Positions 6,862 through 14,988 of a DNA stretch of 45,767 nucleotides are shown one piece after another. The notes beneath the pieces were generated by a model. That model had not been told where the DNA came from, made no database searches, and saw nothing but the letters and a program-made list of their open reading frames with translations. Source of the stretch: an uncultured Clostridia bacterium (GTDB lineage: Bacteria > Bacillota > Clostridia > Oscillospirales > Ruminococcaceae); NCBI GenBank assembly GCA_937906945.1, contig CALCUE010000034.1, forward strand, positions 1 through 45,767, given 5' to 3'. Every line of letters starts with the position of its first letter. Position 1 is the first letter of the stretch. Both the position numbers and the translations under genes were made by a program.

Positions 6862-7401
6862 ATGACTAGACTGAGTGAGTACTACAAAAGTGATGTAGCA
6901 CCTGCCCTCATGAGCAAGTTCGGCTACAAAAGTGTCATGCAGATCCCGAAGCTCGAGAAAATCGTCGTGAACGTCGGCGCTGGCGACTGCAAAGACAACC
7001 CCAAAGCGATGGACGCCATTCTTGGCGATCTTGCCGCTATCACCGGCCAGAAGGCTGTTACCTGCAAGGCAAAAAAATCTGTTGCTAACTTCAAACTTCG
7101 TGAAGGCATGGTCATTGGTGCAAAAGTTACCCTTCGTGGTGACAAAATGTACGAGTTCATGGACAGACTCTTCAACATCGCTCTTCCGCGTGTAAGAGAC
7201 TTCCGTGGTATCAATCCGAACGCTTTCGACGGACGTGGCAACTATGGTCTCGGACTGAAAGAGCAGTTGATCTTCCCGGAGATCGACTACGATAAAGTTG
7301 ATAAAGTCCGTGGTATGGACATCTGCTTCGTTACTACGGCGCAGACCGATGAAGAAGCCCGCGAGCTGCTCAAACTGATGGGCGCTCCGTTTGAAAAGTA
7401 A
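6862..7401 (+). CDS. rplE: 50S ribosomal protein L5
   Basis: L5 binds 5S rRNA and contacts the P-site tRNA from the central protuberance. The 179-residue protein has the normal length, the conserved LPRVRDFRGINPNAFDGRGNY block and a typical C-terminus with TDEEARELL. AAGGAGG lies upstream of the ATG. Confidence 0.98.
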   Translation: MTRLSEYYKSDVAPALMSKFGYKSVMQIPKLEKIVVNVGAGDCKDNPKAMDAILGDLAAITGQKAVTCKAKKSVANFKLREGMVIGAKVTLRGDKMYEFMDRLFNIALPRVRDFRGINPNAFDGRGNYGLGLKEQLIFPEIDYDKVDKVRGMDICFVTTAQTDEEARELLKLMGAPFEK

Positions 7402-7418
7402 GATAGGAGGATATATCA

Positions 7419-7604
7419 ATGGCAAAAACGTCAATGAAGGTCAAGCAGAAAGCAGAGCCCAAGTTCTCCACCAGAGCTTACACTCGTTGCAAAATCTGTG
7501 GAAGACCCCATGCCTATCTTCGCAAATTCGGCATCTGCCGCATCTGCTTCAGGGAACTTGCTTATAAAGGCGAGATTCCTGGCGTGAAGAAGGCAAGCTG
7601 GTAA
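7419..7604 (+). CDS. rpsN: 30S ribosomal protein S14, zinc-binding type
   Basis: This is the short (61 aa) zinc form of S14 found in many Gram-positive bacteria and typical of this operon position. CKICG and CRICF supply the four zinc-binding cysteines, and the HAYLRKFGICRICFRE block is diagnostic. AGGAGG precedes the ATG. Confidence 0.97.
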   Translation: MAKTSMKVKQKAEPKFSTRAYTRCKICGRPHAYLRKFGICRICFRELAYKGEIPGVKKASW

Positions 7605-7631
7605 TTAGAGAGAACAAAGGAGGTTTGAGGA

Positions 7632-8030
7632 ATGCATATCACCGATACAGTCGCTGACTTGCTGACCCGCATCAGAAACGCGAATTCCGCAAAGCATGAT
7701 ACGGTCGATGTTCCCGCGTCCAACATGAAGAAAGCAATTACCAAAATTCTTCTTGATGAAGGTTACATCAAAGATTACCAGGTAATTGAGGACGGTAAAC
7801 AGGGAACCATCCATATCACGCTGAAATACGGCGCAAATAAAACCCCGGTGATCACAGGCCTTCGCAGGGTTTCCAAACCCGGCCTGCGCATCTACACAAA
7901 CGTTGAGGAAATGCCTAAAGTTCTTAAAGGTCTTGGTATTGCCATTCTTTCCACCAACAAAGGAATCATGACTGACAAACAGGCCCGCAAAGAGAACGTC
8001 GGCGGCGAAGTCCTTGCGTTCATTTGGTAA
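7632..8030 (+). CDS. rpsH: 30S ribosomal protein S8
   Basis: S8 binds the central domain of 16S rRNA and in E. coli represses the spc operon. The 132-residue product starts with the typical DTVADLLTRIRNA and ends with the GIAILSTNKGIMTDKQAR block and an aromatic C-terminus. AAAGGAGG is upstream of the ATG. Confidence 0.98.
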   Translation: MHITDTVADLLTRIRNANSAKHDTVDVPASNMKKAITKILLDEGYIKDYQVIEDGKQGTIHITLKYGANKTPVITGLRRVSKPGLRIYTNVEEMPKVLKGLGIAILSTNKGIMTDKQARKENVGGEVLAFIW

Positions 8031-8046
8031 GAAGGAGGGAAACTGA

Positions 8047-8592
8047 ATGTCTCGTATCGGCAAAAAACCGATTGCTATACCGGCAGGCGTTGACGTCACG
8101 GTTGACGGAAACGTTGTTACGGTAAAGGGTTCCAAAGTGACCCTTACACAGAGCTTTCGTCCGGAGATGAAAGTCGAGGTCGAAAACGGCGAGATCATCG
8201 TGTCCCGCCCCGATGACACGAAAGAAATGAAGAGCCTGCACGGCCTTACCAGAACCCTTATTTCCAATATGGTTACTGGTGTCAACACCGGATTCAAGAA
8301 AGAACTTGAGATCAACGGCGTTGGTTACAAAGCCGCCAAAGATGGCAATAAACTGGTCATGAACCTTGGTTATTCCCATCAGGTCATCATTCCGGAACCC
8401 GATGGCATCACTTTTGAAGTCCCGGGCCCCAACAAAGTCATTGTCAATGGCGCAGATAAACAGAAAGTAGGCCAGGTTGCTGCTGAAATCCGTGAAAAAC
8501 GCCCGCCGGAGCCCTATAAAGGCAAAGGTATCAAATATGTCGGCGAAACCATCATCCGCAAGGAAGGTAAAGCCGGTAAAGGTAAGAAATAA
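8047..8592 (+). CDS. rplF: 50S ribosomal protein L6
   Basis: L6 lies near the factor-binding site and consists of two similar RNA-binding domains. The protein is 181 residues with the MSRIGKKPIAIPAGV start and the signature RPPEPYKGKGIKYVGE near the C-terminus, followed by a short Lys/Gly tail. GAAGGAGG precedes the ATG. Confidence 0.98.
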   Translation: MSRIGKKPIAIPAGVDVTVDGNVVTVKGSKVTLTQSFRPEMKVEVENGEIIVSRPDDTKEMKSLHGLTRTLISNMVTGVNTGFKKELEINGVGYKAAKDGNKLVMNLGYSHQVIIPEPDGITFEVPGPNKVIVNGADKQKVGQVAAEIREKRPPEPYKGKGIKYVGETIIRKEGKAGKGKK

Positions 8593-8610
8593 TAGAAGGA
8601 GTGAAAAAAC

Positions 8611-8970
8611 ATGGTATCTAAAGCTGATAAAAACGCGGCCCGTGTTAAAAGACACTTCCGTGTACGCAATAAGATCAGCGGAACCCCTGAGCGTCCTCGT
8701 CTTAATGTTTTCCGCTCCGCTAAACACATCTATGCACAGATTATCGATGATATAAACGGAGTTACCCTCGCAGCCGCTTCCACCACCGAAAAATCTTTCG
8801 AGAATTACGGCGGAAACAAAGAAGCTGCTAAAGAGATCGGCAAACTCGTAGCTCAGAGAGCTATCGAAAAAGGTGTAACCGAAGTCGTTTTCGACCGCAG
8901 CGGTTATATCTATCACGGACGTGTTAAAGAACTTGCTGAAGGAGCCCGTGAGGGTGGACTTCAATTCTAA
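8611..8970 (+). CDS. rplR: 50S ribosomal protein L18
   Basis: L18 binds 5S rRNA with L5. The 119-residue product has the Lys-rich N-terminus, the segment GTPERPRLNVFRSAKHIYAQ and the C-terminal FDRSGYIYHGRVKELAEGAR, all strongly conserved. An AAGGAG-like site precedes the ATG. It is followed by rpsE after 15 nt. Confidence 0.97.
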   Translation: MVSKADKNAARVKRHFRVRNKISGTPERPRLNVFRSAKHIYAQIIDDINGVTLAAASTTEKSFENYGGNKEAAKEIGKLVAQRAIEKGVTEVVFDRSGYIYHGRVKELAEGAREGGLQF

Positions 8971-8985
8971 GAAGGAGGGATACAG

Positions 8986-9486
8986 TTGGCTTTAATCGAT
9001 GCTTCCAAACTCGATCTTACTGAAAAGGTCGTAGCAATAAACCGCGTATCCAAAACCGTCAAAGGCGGACGTATTATGAAGTTCAGCGCACTCGTCGTAG
9101 TGGGCGATCAGAACGGCACAATAGGTTTCGGTATGGGCAAATCCAACGAAGTTCCGGACGCGATCCGCAAAGGTATTGAAGACGCAAAGAAAAATCTTCA
9201 TCACATCACCCTCAGAGGAACCACCATTCCGCATGAGGTCGTAGGTAAATTCGGAGCAGGCGAAGTTCTTATGAAACCGGCTCCCAAAGGTACCGGCGTT
9301 ATCGCTGGTGGCGCTGTCCGTGCTGTCATGGAAGCCGCCGGCATCCGCGACGTTCGTACCAAATGCATCCGCTCGAACAATCCTTGCAACGTTGTTTCTG
9401 CCACCATGCAGGGCCTCTGCTCTCTCCGTGACGCGGAACAGGTCGCTGCGATGCGCGGCAAATCCGTTGAGGAAATTCTTGGCTAA
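8986..9486 (+). CDS. rpsE: 30S ribosomal protein S5
   Basis: S5 acts in mRNA unwinding at the entry site and in decoding accuracy. The start is TTG at 8986, eight nt after GAAGGAGGG, an uncommon start codon for a highly expressed gene. The 166 residues contain the double-stranded RNA binding fold (VVAINRVSKTVKGGRIMKF) and the S5 C-terminal domain with PAPKGTGVIAGGAVRAV. Confidence 0.97.
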   Translation: MALIDASKLDLTEKVVAINRVSKTVKGGRIMKFSALVVVGDQNGTIGFGMGKSNEVPDAIRKGIEDAKKNLHHITLRGTTIPHEVVGKFGAGEVLMKPAPKGTGVIAGGAVRAVMEAAGIRDVRTKCIRSNNPCNVVSATMQGLCSLRDAEQVAAMRGKSVEEILG

Positions 9487-9503
9487 GGAGGAAATAGAAG
9501 ATT

Positions 9504-9683
9504 ATGGCACAGCTTAAAATTAAACTGACCAAGGGTTTTATCCACAAAAAGGATAACCAGATCGCGACTGCTATTTCCCTTGGCCTCCGCAAGATTGGTG
9601 CGGAAACGATCCAGCCTGACAATGAAGCAACCCGCGGCAAAATCGCCAAGATTGCTCACATGGTCGAGGTTACCGAAGTATAA
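9504..9683 (+). CDS. rpmD: 50S ribosomal protein L30
   Basis: A 59-residue protein beginning MAQLKIKLTKGFI, with LGLRKIGAETIQPDN and ending IAHMVEVTEV. This is the bacterial L30 pattern at its usual place between rpsE and rplO. The AAGGAGG site is about 12 nt before the ATG and the stop is TAA at 9681-9683. Confidence 0.95.
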   Translation: MAQLKIKLTKGFIHKKDNQIATAISLGLRKIGAETIQPDNEATRGKIAKIAHMVEVTEV

Positions 9684-9698
9684 AGGAGGAGCAGCACA

Positions 9699-10139
9699 AT
9701 GAAACTTTATGAACTTGCTCCGGCACCCGGCGCAAACGCTGACGTCTATCGCAAAGGTAGAGGTCACGGTTCCGGTAATGGCAAAACGGCAGGTAAAGGT
9801 CATAAGGGCCAGAAAGCCCGTTCCGGCGGTTCCATCCGTCCCGGATTTGAAGGCGGCCAGATGCCTCTCCAGAGAAGAATCCCGAAACGTGGATTCAAGA
9901 ACATTTTTGCCACGAACTATGCTGTTATCAATGTCAAAGATCTTGAGATCTTTGAGAATGATACGGTCGTCACTGAACAGACCCTCGTAGAGGCCGGTCT
10001 GCTCAAGAAAACCCTTGATGGTGTCAAGGTTCTCGGCAAAGGCGAGCTTACTAAAAAGCTTACCGTCAACGTAGCCGCTTTCTCCGAGTCTGCTAAGCAG
10101 AAAATCGAGGAGGTTGGCGGAAAGGCCGAGGTGAAGTAA
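9699..10139 (+). CDS. rplO: 50S ribosomal protein L15
   Basis: L15 is a late-assembly large-subunit protein. The 146-residue sequence has the Gly/Arg/Lys-rich N-terminal extension (KGRGHGSGNGKTAGKGHKGQ) that threads through rRNA, the PGFEGGQMPLQRRIPKRGF motif and the usual globular C-terminal part. AAAGGAGG precedes the ATG. secY starts 2 nt after the stop. Confidence 0.98.
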   Translation: MKLYELAPAPGANADVYRKGRGHGSGNGKTAGKGHKGQKARSGGSIRPGFEGGQMPLQRRIPKRGFKNIFATNYAVINVKDLEIFENDTVVTEQTLVEAGLLKKTLDGVKVLGKGELTKKLTVNVAAFSESAKQKIEEVGGKAEVK

Positions 10140-10141
10140 GG

Positions 10142-11437
10142 ATGTTTGATGTCTTTAAGAACGCTTGGAAAGTCGAAGACCTCCGCGAAAAGCTTCTTTA
10201 CACCCTTCTCATTATCGTAATTTTCCGTATTGGCTCCGCTATTCCGGTTCCTTTCCTGGATCCGTCGGCTCTCTCGGCTATGATCAGCGCGAACTCCGGT
10301 AACCTGCTCGGTTATCTGAACATGCTCACCGGTGGCGCTTTGGCACAGTCTACCGTATTTTCTCTTTCTATCGGACCGTACATCACGGCATCCATTGTTG
10401 TTGAACTTTTAGCTGTCGCGATCCCCGCCCTTGAGAAAATCGCAAAAGAAGGTCCGGAAGGCAGAAAAAAACTGAATAAGATCACCCGTTACTCCACGGT
10501 AGCGCTGGCTCTTATGCAGGCTTATGCTTATTATACGATTCTGAAAAGCTACAACGCCATCCAGAAATTCGATAATGGCTGGGAAAACGCTTTGGCCGTT
10601 GTTACCATCCTCTTCATGTTCACCGCCGGTGCGATGCTTGTTGTTTGGTTGGGTGACAGAATTGATGCCAAAGGTATTGGCAACGGAATCTCCATGATCC
10701 TCTTTGCCGGTATCGTTTCCGGTGGCCCGAGACTGGTTTCTACTCTCTGGGCTTACCTTACTTCCGGAGAAGTCAAATATTACTTCTTCGTTCCGGCACT
10801 GATCGTAATTTTCGTTCTTCTCATCGCTTTCATTGTTCTGATGAACGATGCGGAACGCCGTATTCCCGTCCAGTACGCCAAACGCGTTGTCGGACGGAAA
10901 CAGTATGGCGGTCAGTCCACCCACATGCCGATCAAAGTAGCGATGGCCGGTGTTTTGCCGATCATCTTCGCAGGATCGCTTCTTGCGATTCCGGAAACCA
11001 TTAAAGCTTTTGTTAATGTTAAAGAAGGTTCCTTCTGGGCCGGTTTCTTTGATCTGTTCAAACAGGGCTCCTGGTTCTATTCTCTGCTCTACTTTATCCT
11101 CATCGTGGCATTCAGCTACTTCTATGTAGCCATTCAGTACAATCCTGTTGAAATGGCGAATAACCTTCAGAAAAACAACGGTGCGATTCCCGGTATTCGT
11201 CCCGGTCGTCCGACCAGTGACTTTATCACCCGCATCGTTGGGAAGATCACCTTCATCGGCGCTCTCTTCCTTGGTGTCATCGCTCTTCTCCCGACGCTCA
11301 TCGGTGCTGTTTCCGGCATTCAGGGCGTTACGGTCGGCGGTACTACCGTTATCATCGTCGTCAGTGTCGCTCTTGAGACCGCAAGATCTCTGGAGTCCCA
11401 GATGATGATGCGCCATTATAAAGGATTTCTTGAATAA
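10142..11437 (+). CDS. secY: Preprotein translocase subunit SecY
   Basis: SecY is the pore of the Sec translocon in the inner membrane, working with SecE, SecG and SecA. The 431-residue sequence has the expected ten hydrophobic segments. It carries the signature FRIGSAIPVPFLDP near the N-terminus, GIGNGISMILFAGI in the middle, QYAKRVVGRKQYGG in the cytosolic loop and NPVEMANNLQKNNGAIPGIRPG before TM8. It starts 2 nt after rplO, with AGGAGG-like sequence inside the rplO end. Confidence 0.98.
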   Translation: MFDVFKNAWKVEDLREKLLYTLLIIVIFRIGSAIPVPFLDPSALSAMISANSGNLLGYLNMLTGGALAQSTVFSLSIGPYITASIVVELLAVAIPALEKIAKEGPEGRKKLNKITRYSTVALALMQAYAYYTILKSYNAIQKFDNGWENALAVVTILFMFTAGAMLVVWLGDRIDAKGIGNGISMILFAGIVSGGPRLVSTLWAYLTSGEVKYYFFVPALIVIFVLLIAFIVLMNDAERRIPVQYAKRVVGRKQYGGQSTHMPIKVAMAGVLPIIFAGSLLAIPETIKAFVNVKEGSFWAGFFDLFKQGSWFYSLLYFILIVAFSYFYVAIQYNPVEMANNLQKNNGAIPGIRPGRPTSDFITRIVGKITFIGALFLGVIALLPTLIGAVSGIQGVTVGGTTVIIVVSVALETARSLESQMMMRHYKGFLE

Positions 11438-11452
11438 TAAGGAGGTACATCC

Positions 11453-12085
11453 ATGAATCTTATTCTTCTCGGAGCACCGGGCGCCGGCAAAGGCACCCAG
11501 GCGGAAATTTTGAAAGACAAACTCGGAATTCCGACCATCAGCACCGGTAATATCCTTCGTGAAGCCGTGAAAAACGGCACCGCGCTTGGACTGGAAGCGA
11601 AAGGATACATGGAGTCCGGTAACCTGGTTCCGGACGCTCTTGTCATCTCCATCATCAAGGAGCGCCTGGCCGAGGATGACTGCAAGAATGGTTTCATTCT
11701 TGACGGTTTTCCCCGCACCGTTCCGCAGGCCGAAGCGCTTGACGAAAGCGGCATCAACATTGACCGCGCCGTCGAGATCGCTGTTTCGGACGAAGCCATT
11801 ATGGCCCGTCTTTCCGGCCGTCGTGTCTGCATCAAATGCGGCGCTCCTTACCATATCGTAAGCTGTCCTCCACCTGCTGATAACATCTGCCCGAAATGCG
11901 GCGGAGAGATTATCACCAGAAAGGACGACCTTCCGGAGACCATTAAGTCCCGCCTTGAGGTTTATCACAGCCAGACGGAGCCGCTTAAAGGTTTCTATGA
12001 AAGAAAAGGCAAGCTGACAGTAGTTCCGGGCGAGAACGGCATTGAAGAAACGTCCCGCCTGACGCTGGAAGCTCTGGGGGTCTAA
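11453..12085 (+). CDS. adk: Adenylate kinase, zinc-lid type
   Basis: The enzyme converts ATP + AMP to 2 ADP. The P-loop GAPGAGKGTQ lies at residues 7-16, the AMP-binding region (STGNILREAV, then DGFPRT) follows, and the LID domain carries CIKCG and CPKCG, a four-Cys structural zinc site usual in Gram-positive adenylate kinases. It is 210 residues. AAGGAGG precedes the ATG, and map follows 3 nt after the stop. Confidence 0.98.
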   Translation: MNLILLGAPGAGKGTQAEILKDKLGIPTISTGNILREAVKNGTALGLEAKGYMESGNLVPDALVISIIKERLAEDDCKNGFILDGFPRTVPQAEALDESGINIDRAVEIAVSDEAIMARLSGRRVCIKCGAPYHIVSCPPPADNICPKCGGEIITRKDDLPETIKSRLEVYHSQTEPLKGFYERKGKLTVVPGENGIEETSRLTLEALGV

Positions 12086-12088
12086 ACC

Positions 12089-12838
12089 ATGGTGATCGTG
12101 AAAACCGCCAATGAGATCAAAAAGCTGAGAGACGCGGGAAGACTTTCCGCCCTCGCTTTGAAGGTCGGCGGCGAGGCTGTCGTTCCCGGTGTTACCACCG
12201 CGGAAATCGACAGAGTCATTCATGATTTCATCGTGTCGCAAGGGGCGACTCCTTCGTTTTTGAATTTATATGGTTTTCCTGCCAGCGCGTGCATCTCCGT
12301 CAACGACGAGCTCATTCACGGAATTCCCGGAAAACGGGTCATCCATGAGGGAGATATCGTCACCATTGACGTGGGTGCATGCCTGGACGGTTACCACGGC
12401 GACAATGCGGCAACCTTTGTCGCAGGAGAGCCCTCCGATGAAGCCCGGCGGCTGATGGACGTCACTCGGGAAAGCCTTTATAAAGGCATCGAGATGGCGA
12501 CAGCGGGAAATCGAATCGGAGACATTTCAAACGCCGTTCAGACTTACTGTGAAGAGCGCGGTTATTCCGTAGTCCGCGAATACGTCGGACACGGAGTCGG
12601 ACGCGACGTCCACGAGGATCCGGAGGTTCCGAATTACGGAAAACCGGGTCACGGTGTTCGTCTGGTACCCGGAATGGTCATCGCCATTGAGCCGATGATC
12701 AACGCCGGAACGAGATTTGTCTCGCAGGACGACAACGGATGGACCGTAAGAACCAAAGACGGCAAGCTGTCCGCACACTTTGAGCATACTATCGCTATTA
12801 CTAAGGACGGTCCGCTGATTCTGACCGATCCGGATTAA
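12089..12838 (+). CDS. map: Methionine aminopeptidase, type I
   Basis: The enzyme removes the initiator Met from nascent proteins. The 249-residue sequence has the pita-bread fold ligands: Asp in TIDVGA, Asp in HGDNAATF, His in GHGVGRDVHE, Glu in IEPMI and Glu in the C-terminal FEHTIAIT segment. There is no N-terminal zinc-finger extension. It lies directly after adk, and the KOW-domain protein follows. Confidence 0.98.
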   Translation: MVIVKTANEIKKLRDAGRLSALALKVGGEAVVPGVTTAEIDRVIHDFIVSQGATPSFLNLYGFPASACISVNDELIHGIPGKRVIHEGDIVTIDVGACLDGYHGDNAATFVAGEPSDEARRLMDVTRESLYKGIEMATAGNRIGDISNAVQTYCEERGYSVVREYVGHGVGRDVHEDPEVPNYGKPGHGVRLVPGMVIAIEPMINAGTRFVSQDDNGWTVRTKDGKLSAHFEHTIAITKDGPLILTDPD

Positions 12839-12848
12839 GAGGTGCCGT

Positions 12849-13097
12849 ATGCTCGGACAGGTAGTATTGTCAAAAGCCGGCAAGGACAGCGGCAGCTTTT
12901 ATGTGATCACCGCCGAGGAGGAGGATTTTGCGTACATTGCCGACGGCAGACTTCGCAAAATCGAGAAACCGAAACGGAAACGCAAAAAGCATCTGGCACC
13001 GACCAAAACGGTTCTGGCACCGGAAAGTTACGAAACGAATGCTTCGCTTCGCGCCGCGCTTGCTAAGTTCAATCAAACAGACGAGGGAGGGAATTGA
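12849..13097 (+). CDS. KOW-domain RNA-binding protein (L14e/L6e/L27e-like)
   Basis: An 82-residue basic protein in the slot between map and infA. The first half (LGQVVLSKAGKDSGSFYVI) resembles the KOW-type start of eukaryotic/archaeal L14e-like proteins, and a Lys/Arg cluster (KPKRKRKKH) follows. Many Clostridia carry such a gene in this position, which suggests a role in translation, but its function is not established. Its TGA stop overlaps an in-frame TTG of infA; the preferred infA start is 3 nt further on. Confidence 0.8.
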   Translation: MLGQVVLSKAGKDSGSFYVITAEEEDFAYIADGRLRKIEKPKRKRKKHLAPTKTVLAPESYETNASLRAALAKFNQTDEGGN

Positions 13098-13099
13098 AC

Positions 13100-13318
13100 T
13101 TGTCCAAAGAAGATGTTATTGAAATCGAGGGTACTGTTGTGGAATCCCTTCCCAACGCCCAGTTCAAGGTCGAATTGCCCAATGGCCACCAAATTTTAGC
13201 CCATATTTCCGGAAAACTTCGTATGAATTTCATTCGTATTCTTCCGGGAGATAAGGTGACGATCGAGATGTCGCCATACGATCTCACCAAAGGGCGCATT
13301 ACATGGCGTTCCAAGTGA
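13100..13318 (+). CDS. infA: Translation initiation factor IF-1
   Basis: IF-1 is an OB-fold protein that occupies the A site during initiation. I choose the TTG at 13100 because it gives a 72-residue product beginning MSKEDVIEIEG, the canonical family start, with GGGAGGG at the right distance. An alternative TTG at 13094 would add two residues and overlap the preceding stop. The LPNAQFKVEL and YDLTKGRITWR segments are conserved. Confidence 0.96.
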   Translation: MSKEDVIEIEGTVVESLPNAQFKVELPNGHQILAHISGKLRMNFIRILPGDKVTIEMSPYDLTKGRITWRSK

Positions 13319-13332
13319 TAGGAGGTATATAA

Positions 13333-13446
13333 ATGAAAGTCAGACCTTCCGTAAAACCCATTTGCGAAAAATGCAAAATCATCAAACGCAAAGGCCGTCT
13401 GATGGTTATCTGCTCCAATCCTAAACACAAACAGCGTCAAGGCTGA
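13333..13446 (+). CDS. rpmJ: 50S ribosomal protein L36
   Basis: A 37-residue protein starting MKVRPSVKPICEKCKIIKR and ending with KHKQRQG. It has the Cys-Cys-Cys-His zinc motif of the C+ form (CEKC, then C and H in ICSNPKH). AGGAGG precedes the ATG by 7 nt. It is in its normal place between infA and rpsM. Confidence 0.96.
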   Translation: MKVRPSVKPICEKCKIIKRKGRLMVICSNPKHKQRQG

Positions 13447-13474
13447 TTATTAAAACGGAGGTGCATCAAAGTCT

Positions 13475-13843
13475 ATGGCTCGTATAGCTGGTATTGACCT
13501 GCCGAAGAATAAGAGAATCGAAATCGCTCTCACTTATATCTACGGTATCGGCCGCACAACCGCTTCCAAGATCATCGCAGATACGGAAATCGATCCGTCG
13601 ATCCGTGTAAAAGATCTTTCTGAAGATGACGCCGCAAAACTGCGTGAGTACATCGACAAAAACATTGAGGTAGAAGGCGATCTTCGCCGCGCTACCGCTC
13701 TCGACATCAAACGTCTGGTAGAAATTGGTTGCTATCGTGGCCTTCGCCACAGAAAAGGTCTCCCGGTCCGTGGACAGAGAACCAAAACCAACGCCAGAAC
13801 CCGCAAAGGCCCGAAGAAGACCATTGCGAACAAGAAGAAGTAA
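13475..13843 (+). CDS. rpsM: 30S ribosomal protein S13
   Basis: S13 forms head bridges to the large subunit and contacts P-site tRNA with its C-terminal tail. The 122 residues start MARIAGIDLPKNKR, include the helix-two-turn-helix region (IYGIGRTTASKI) and end with the conserved GLPVRGQRTKTNARTRKG tail. The ribosome binding site is CGGAGG about 12 nt upstream. Confidence 0.98.
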   Translation: MARIAGIDLPKNKRIEIALTYIYGIGRTTASKIIADTEIDPSIRVKDLSEDDAAKLREYIDKNIEVEGDLRRATALDIKRLVEIGCYRGLRHRKGLPVRGQRTKTNARTRKGPKKTIANKKK

Positions 13844-13858
13844 GAGGGAGGATCAGAC

Positions 13859-14260
13859 ATGCCGAAAGCTAATGCAAAAAAAGCTACGATTCGTCGTCGC
13901 CGCGAAAAGAAAAATATTGAGCGTGGCGCAGCACATATCCAGTCCACCTTCAATAACACCATCGTAACCATCACCGACGTCCGCGGCAACGCTCTTTCCT
14001 GGGCATCCGCCGGTGGCCTCGGATTCCGTGGTTCCAGAAAATCCACTCCTTACGCCGCTCAGACGGCTGCTGAAACCGCAGCCAAAGCAGCTATGGAACA
14101 TGGCCTCAAAACCGTTGAAGTTTTCGTAAAAGGCCCCGGTTCCGGTCGTGAAGCAGCCATCCGTGCTCTTCAGGCCGCAGGACTTGAAGTAACCATGATC
14201 AAAGACGTTACTCCGGTTCCGCACAATGGTTGCCGTCCGCCCAAACGTCGTCGTGTATGA
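13859..14260 (+). CDS. rpsK: 30S ribosomal protein S11
   Basis: S11 forms the platform near the E site. The 133-residue sequence has IQSTFNNTIVTITD, the GSRKSTPYAAQ segment and the strongly conserved ending DVTPVPHNGCRPPKRRRV. GGGAGG precedes the ATG. Confidence 0.98.
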   Translation: MPKANAKKATIRRRREKKNIERGAAHIQSTFNNTIVTITDVRGNALSWASAGGLGFRGSRKSTPYAAQTAAETAAKAAMEHGLKTVEVFVKGPGSGREAAIRALQAAGLEVTMIKDVTPVPHNGCRPPKRRRV

Positions 14261-14298
14261 CAGTGGTCTACTGAAATTATTGGAGGTGTAATTAACAC

Positions 14299-14925
14299 AT
14301 GGCAAGATATACAGGTTCTGTATGCAGACTCTGCCGCCGTGAAGGAAAGAAACTTTTCCTTAAAGGCGAAAGATGCTATGGTCCTAAATGCGCACTGAGC
14401 CGCAGAGCTTACGCGCCTGGTCAGCATGGTCAGGGTCGTAAAAAGATCTCTGAGTACGGACTTCAGCTTCGCGCGAAACAGCAGGCAAAGAGATACTACG
14501 GAGTTCTTGAAAGCCAGTTCGAGCATTATTTTGAGCTCGCCAGCAAACAGTCTGGTCAGGCTGGTGAAAACCTTCTTAGAATCCTCGAGAGCCGTCTTGA
14601 TAACGTTGTTTATCGCAGCGGACTTGCTTCCTCCAGAAAAGAAGCTCGTCAGCTCGTAAGACATGGCCACTATACTCTCAATGGCCACAAAGCAAATATC
14701 CCTTCCATCTTGCTCAAAGCCGGCGACGTTGTTGCTGTTGCTGACAAGAGCCGTCAGAATGAAAAACTCAAAGCCGTCATCGAAGCCAACTCCGCTCATC
14801 CGGTTCCTACCTGGATGACTTTCGACGCCGACAAGATGACCGTTAAGATCAACGAGCTTCCGAACCGTGAGGACATTGACCTCGACGTCGAAGAGCACCT
14901 GATCGTTGAGTTGTACTCCAAATAA
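14299..14925 (+). CDS. rpsD: 30S ribosomal protein S4, zinc type
   Basis: S4 nucleates 16S assembly. The 208-residue protein has an N-terminal Cys motif (C9, C12, C26, C31) of the zinc-binding C+ form, then AYAPGQHGQ, and an S4 RNA-binding domain around residues 98-160 (SRLDNVVYRSGLASSRKEAR). TTGGAGG lies upstream of the ATG. A 63-nt gap with a small GGGC/GCCC hairpin separates it from rpoA. Confidence 0.98.
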   Translation: MARYTGSVCRLCRREGKKLFLKGERCYGPKCALSRRAYAPGQHGQGRKKISEYGLQLRAKQQAKRYYGVLESQFEHYFELASKQSGQAGENLLRILESRLDNVVYRSGLASSRKEARQLVRHGHYTLNGHKANIPSILLKAGDVVAVADKSRQNEKLKAVIEANSAHPVPTWMTFDADKMTVKINELPNREDIDLDVEEHLIVELYSK

Positions 14926-14988
14926 TCATTGGTAGAACTGACAGGGGAATGCGAACCAAGGGCGTTTGCCCATTAAGGAGGGGTTTAG

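Noticed and set aside
10409..12241. A 610-codon minus-strand frame opposite secY and adk
   Set aside because: It is an antisense shadow of strongly conserved genes. Its predicted product is low in family-like features and lacks a start context.
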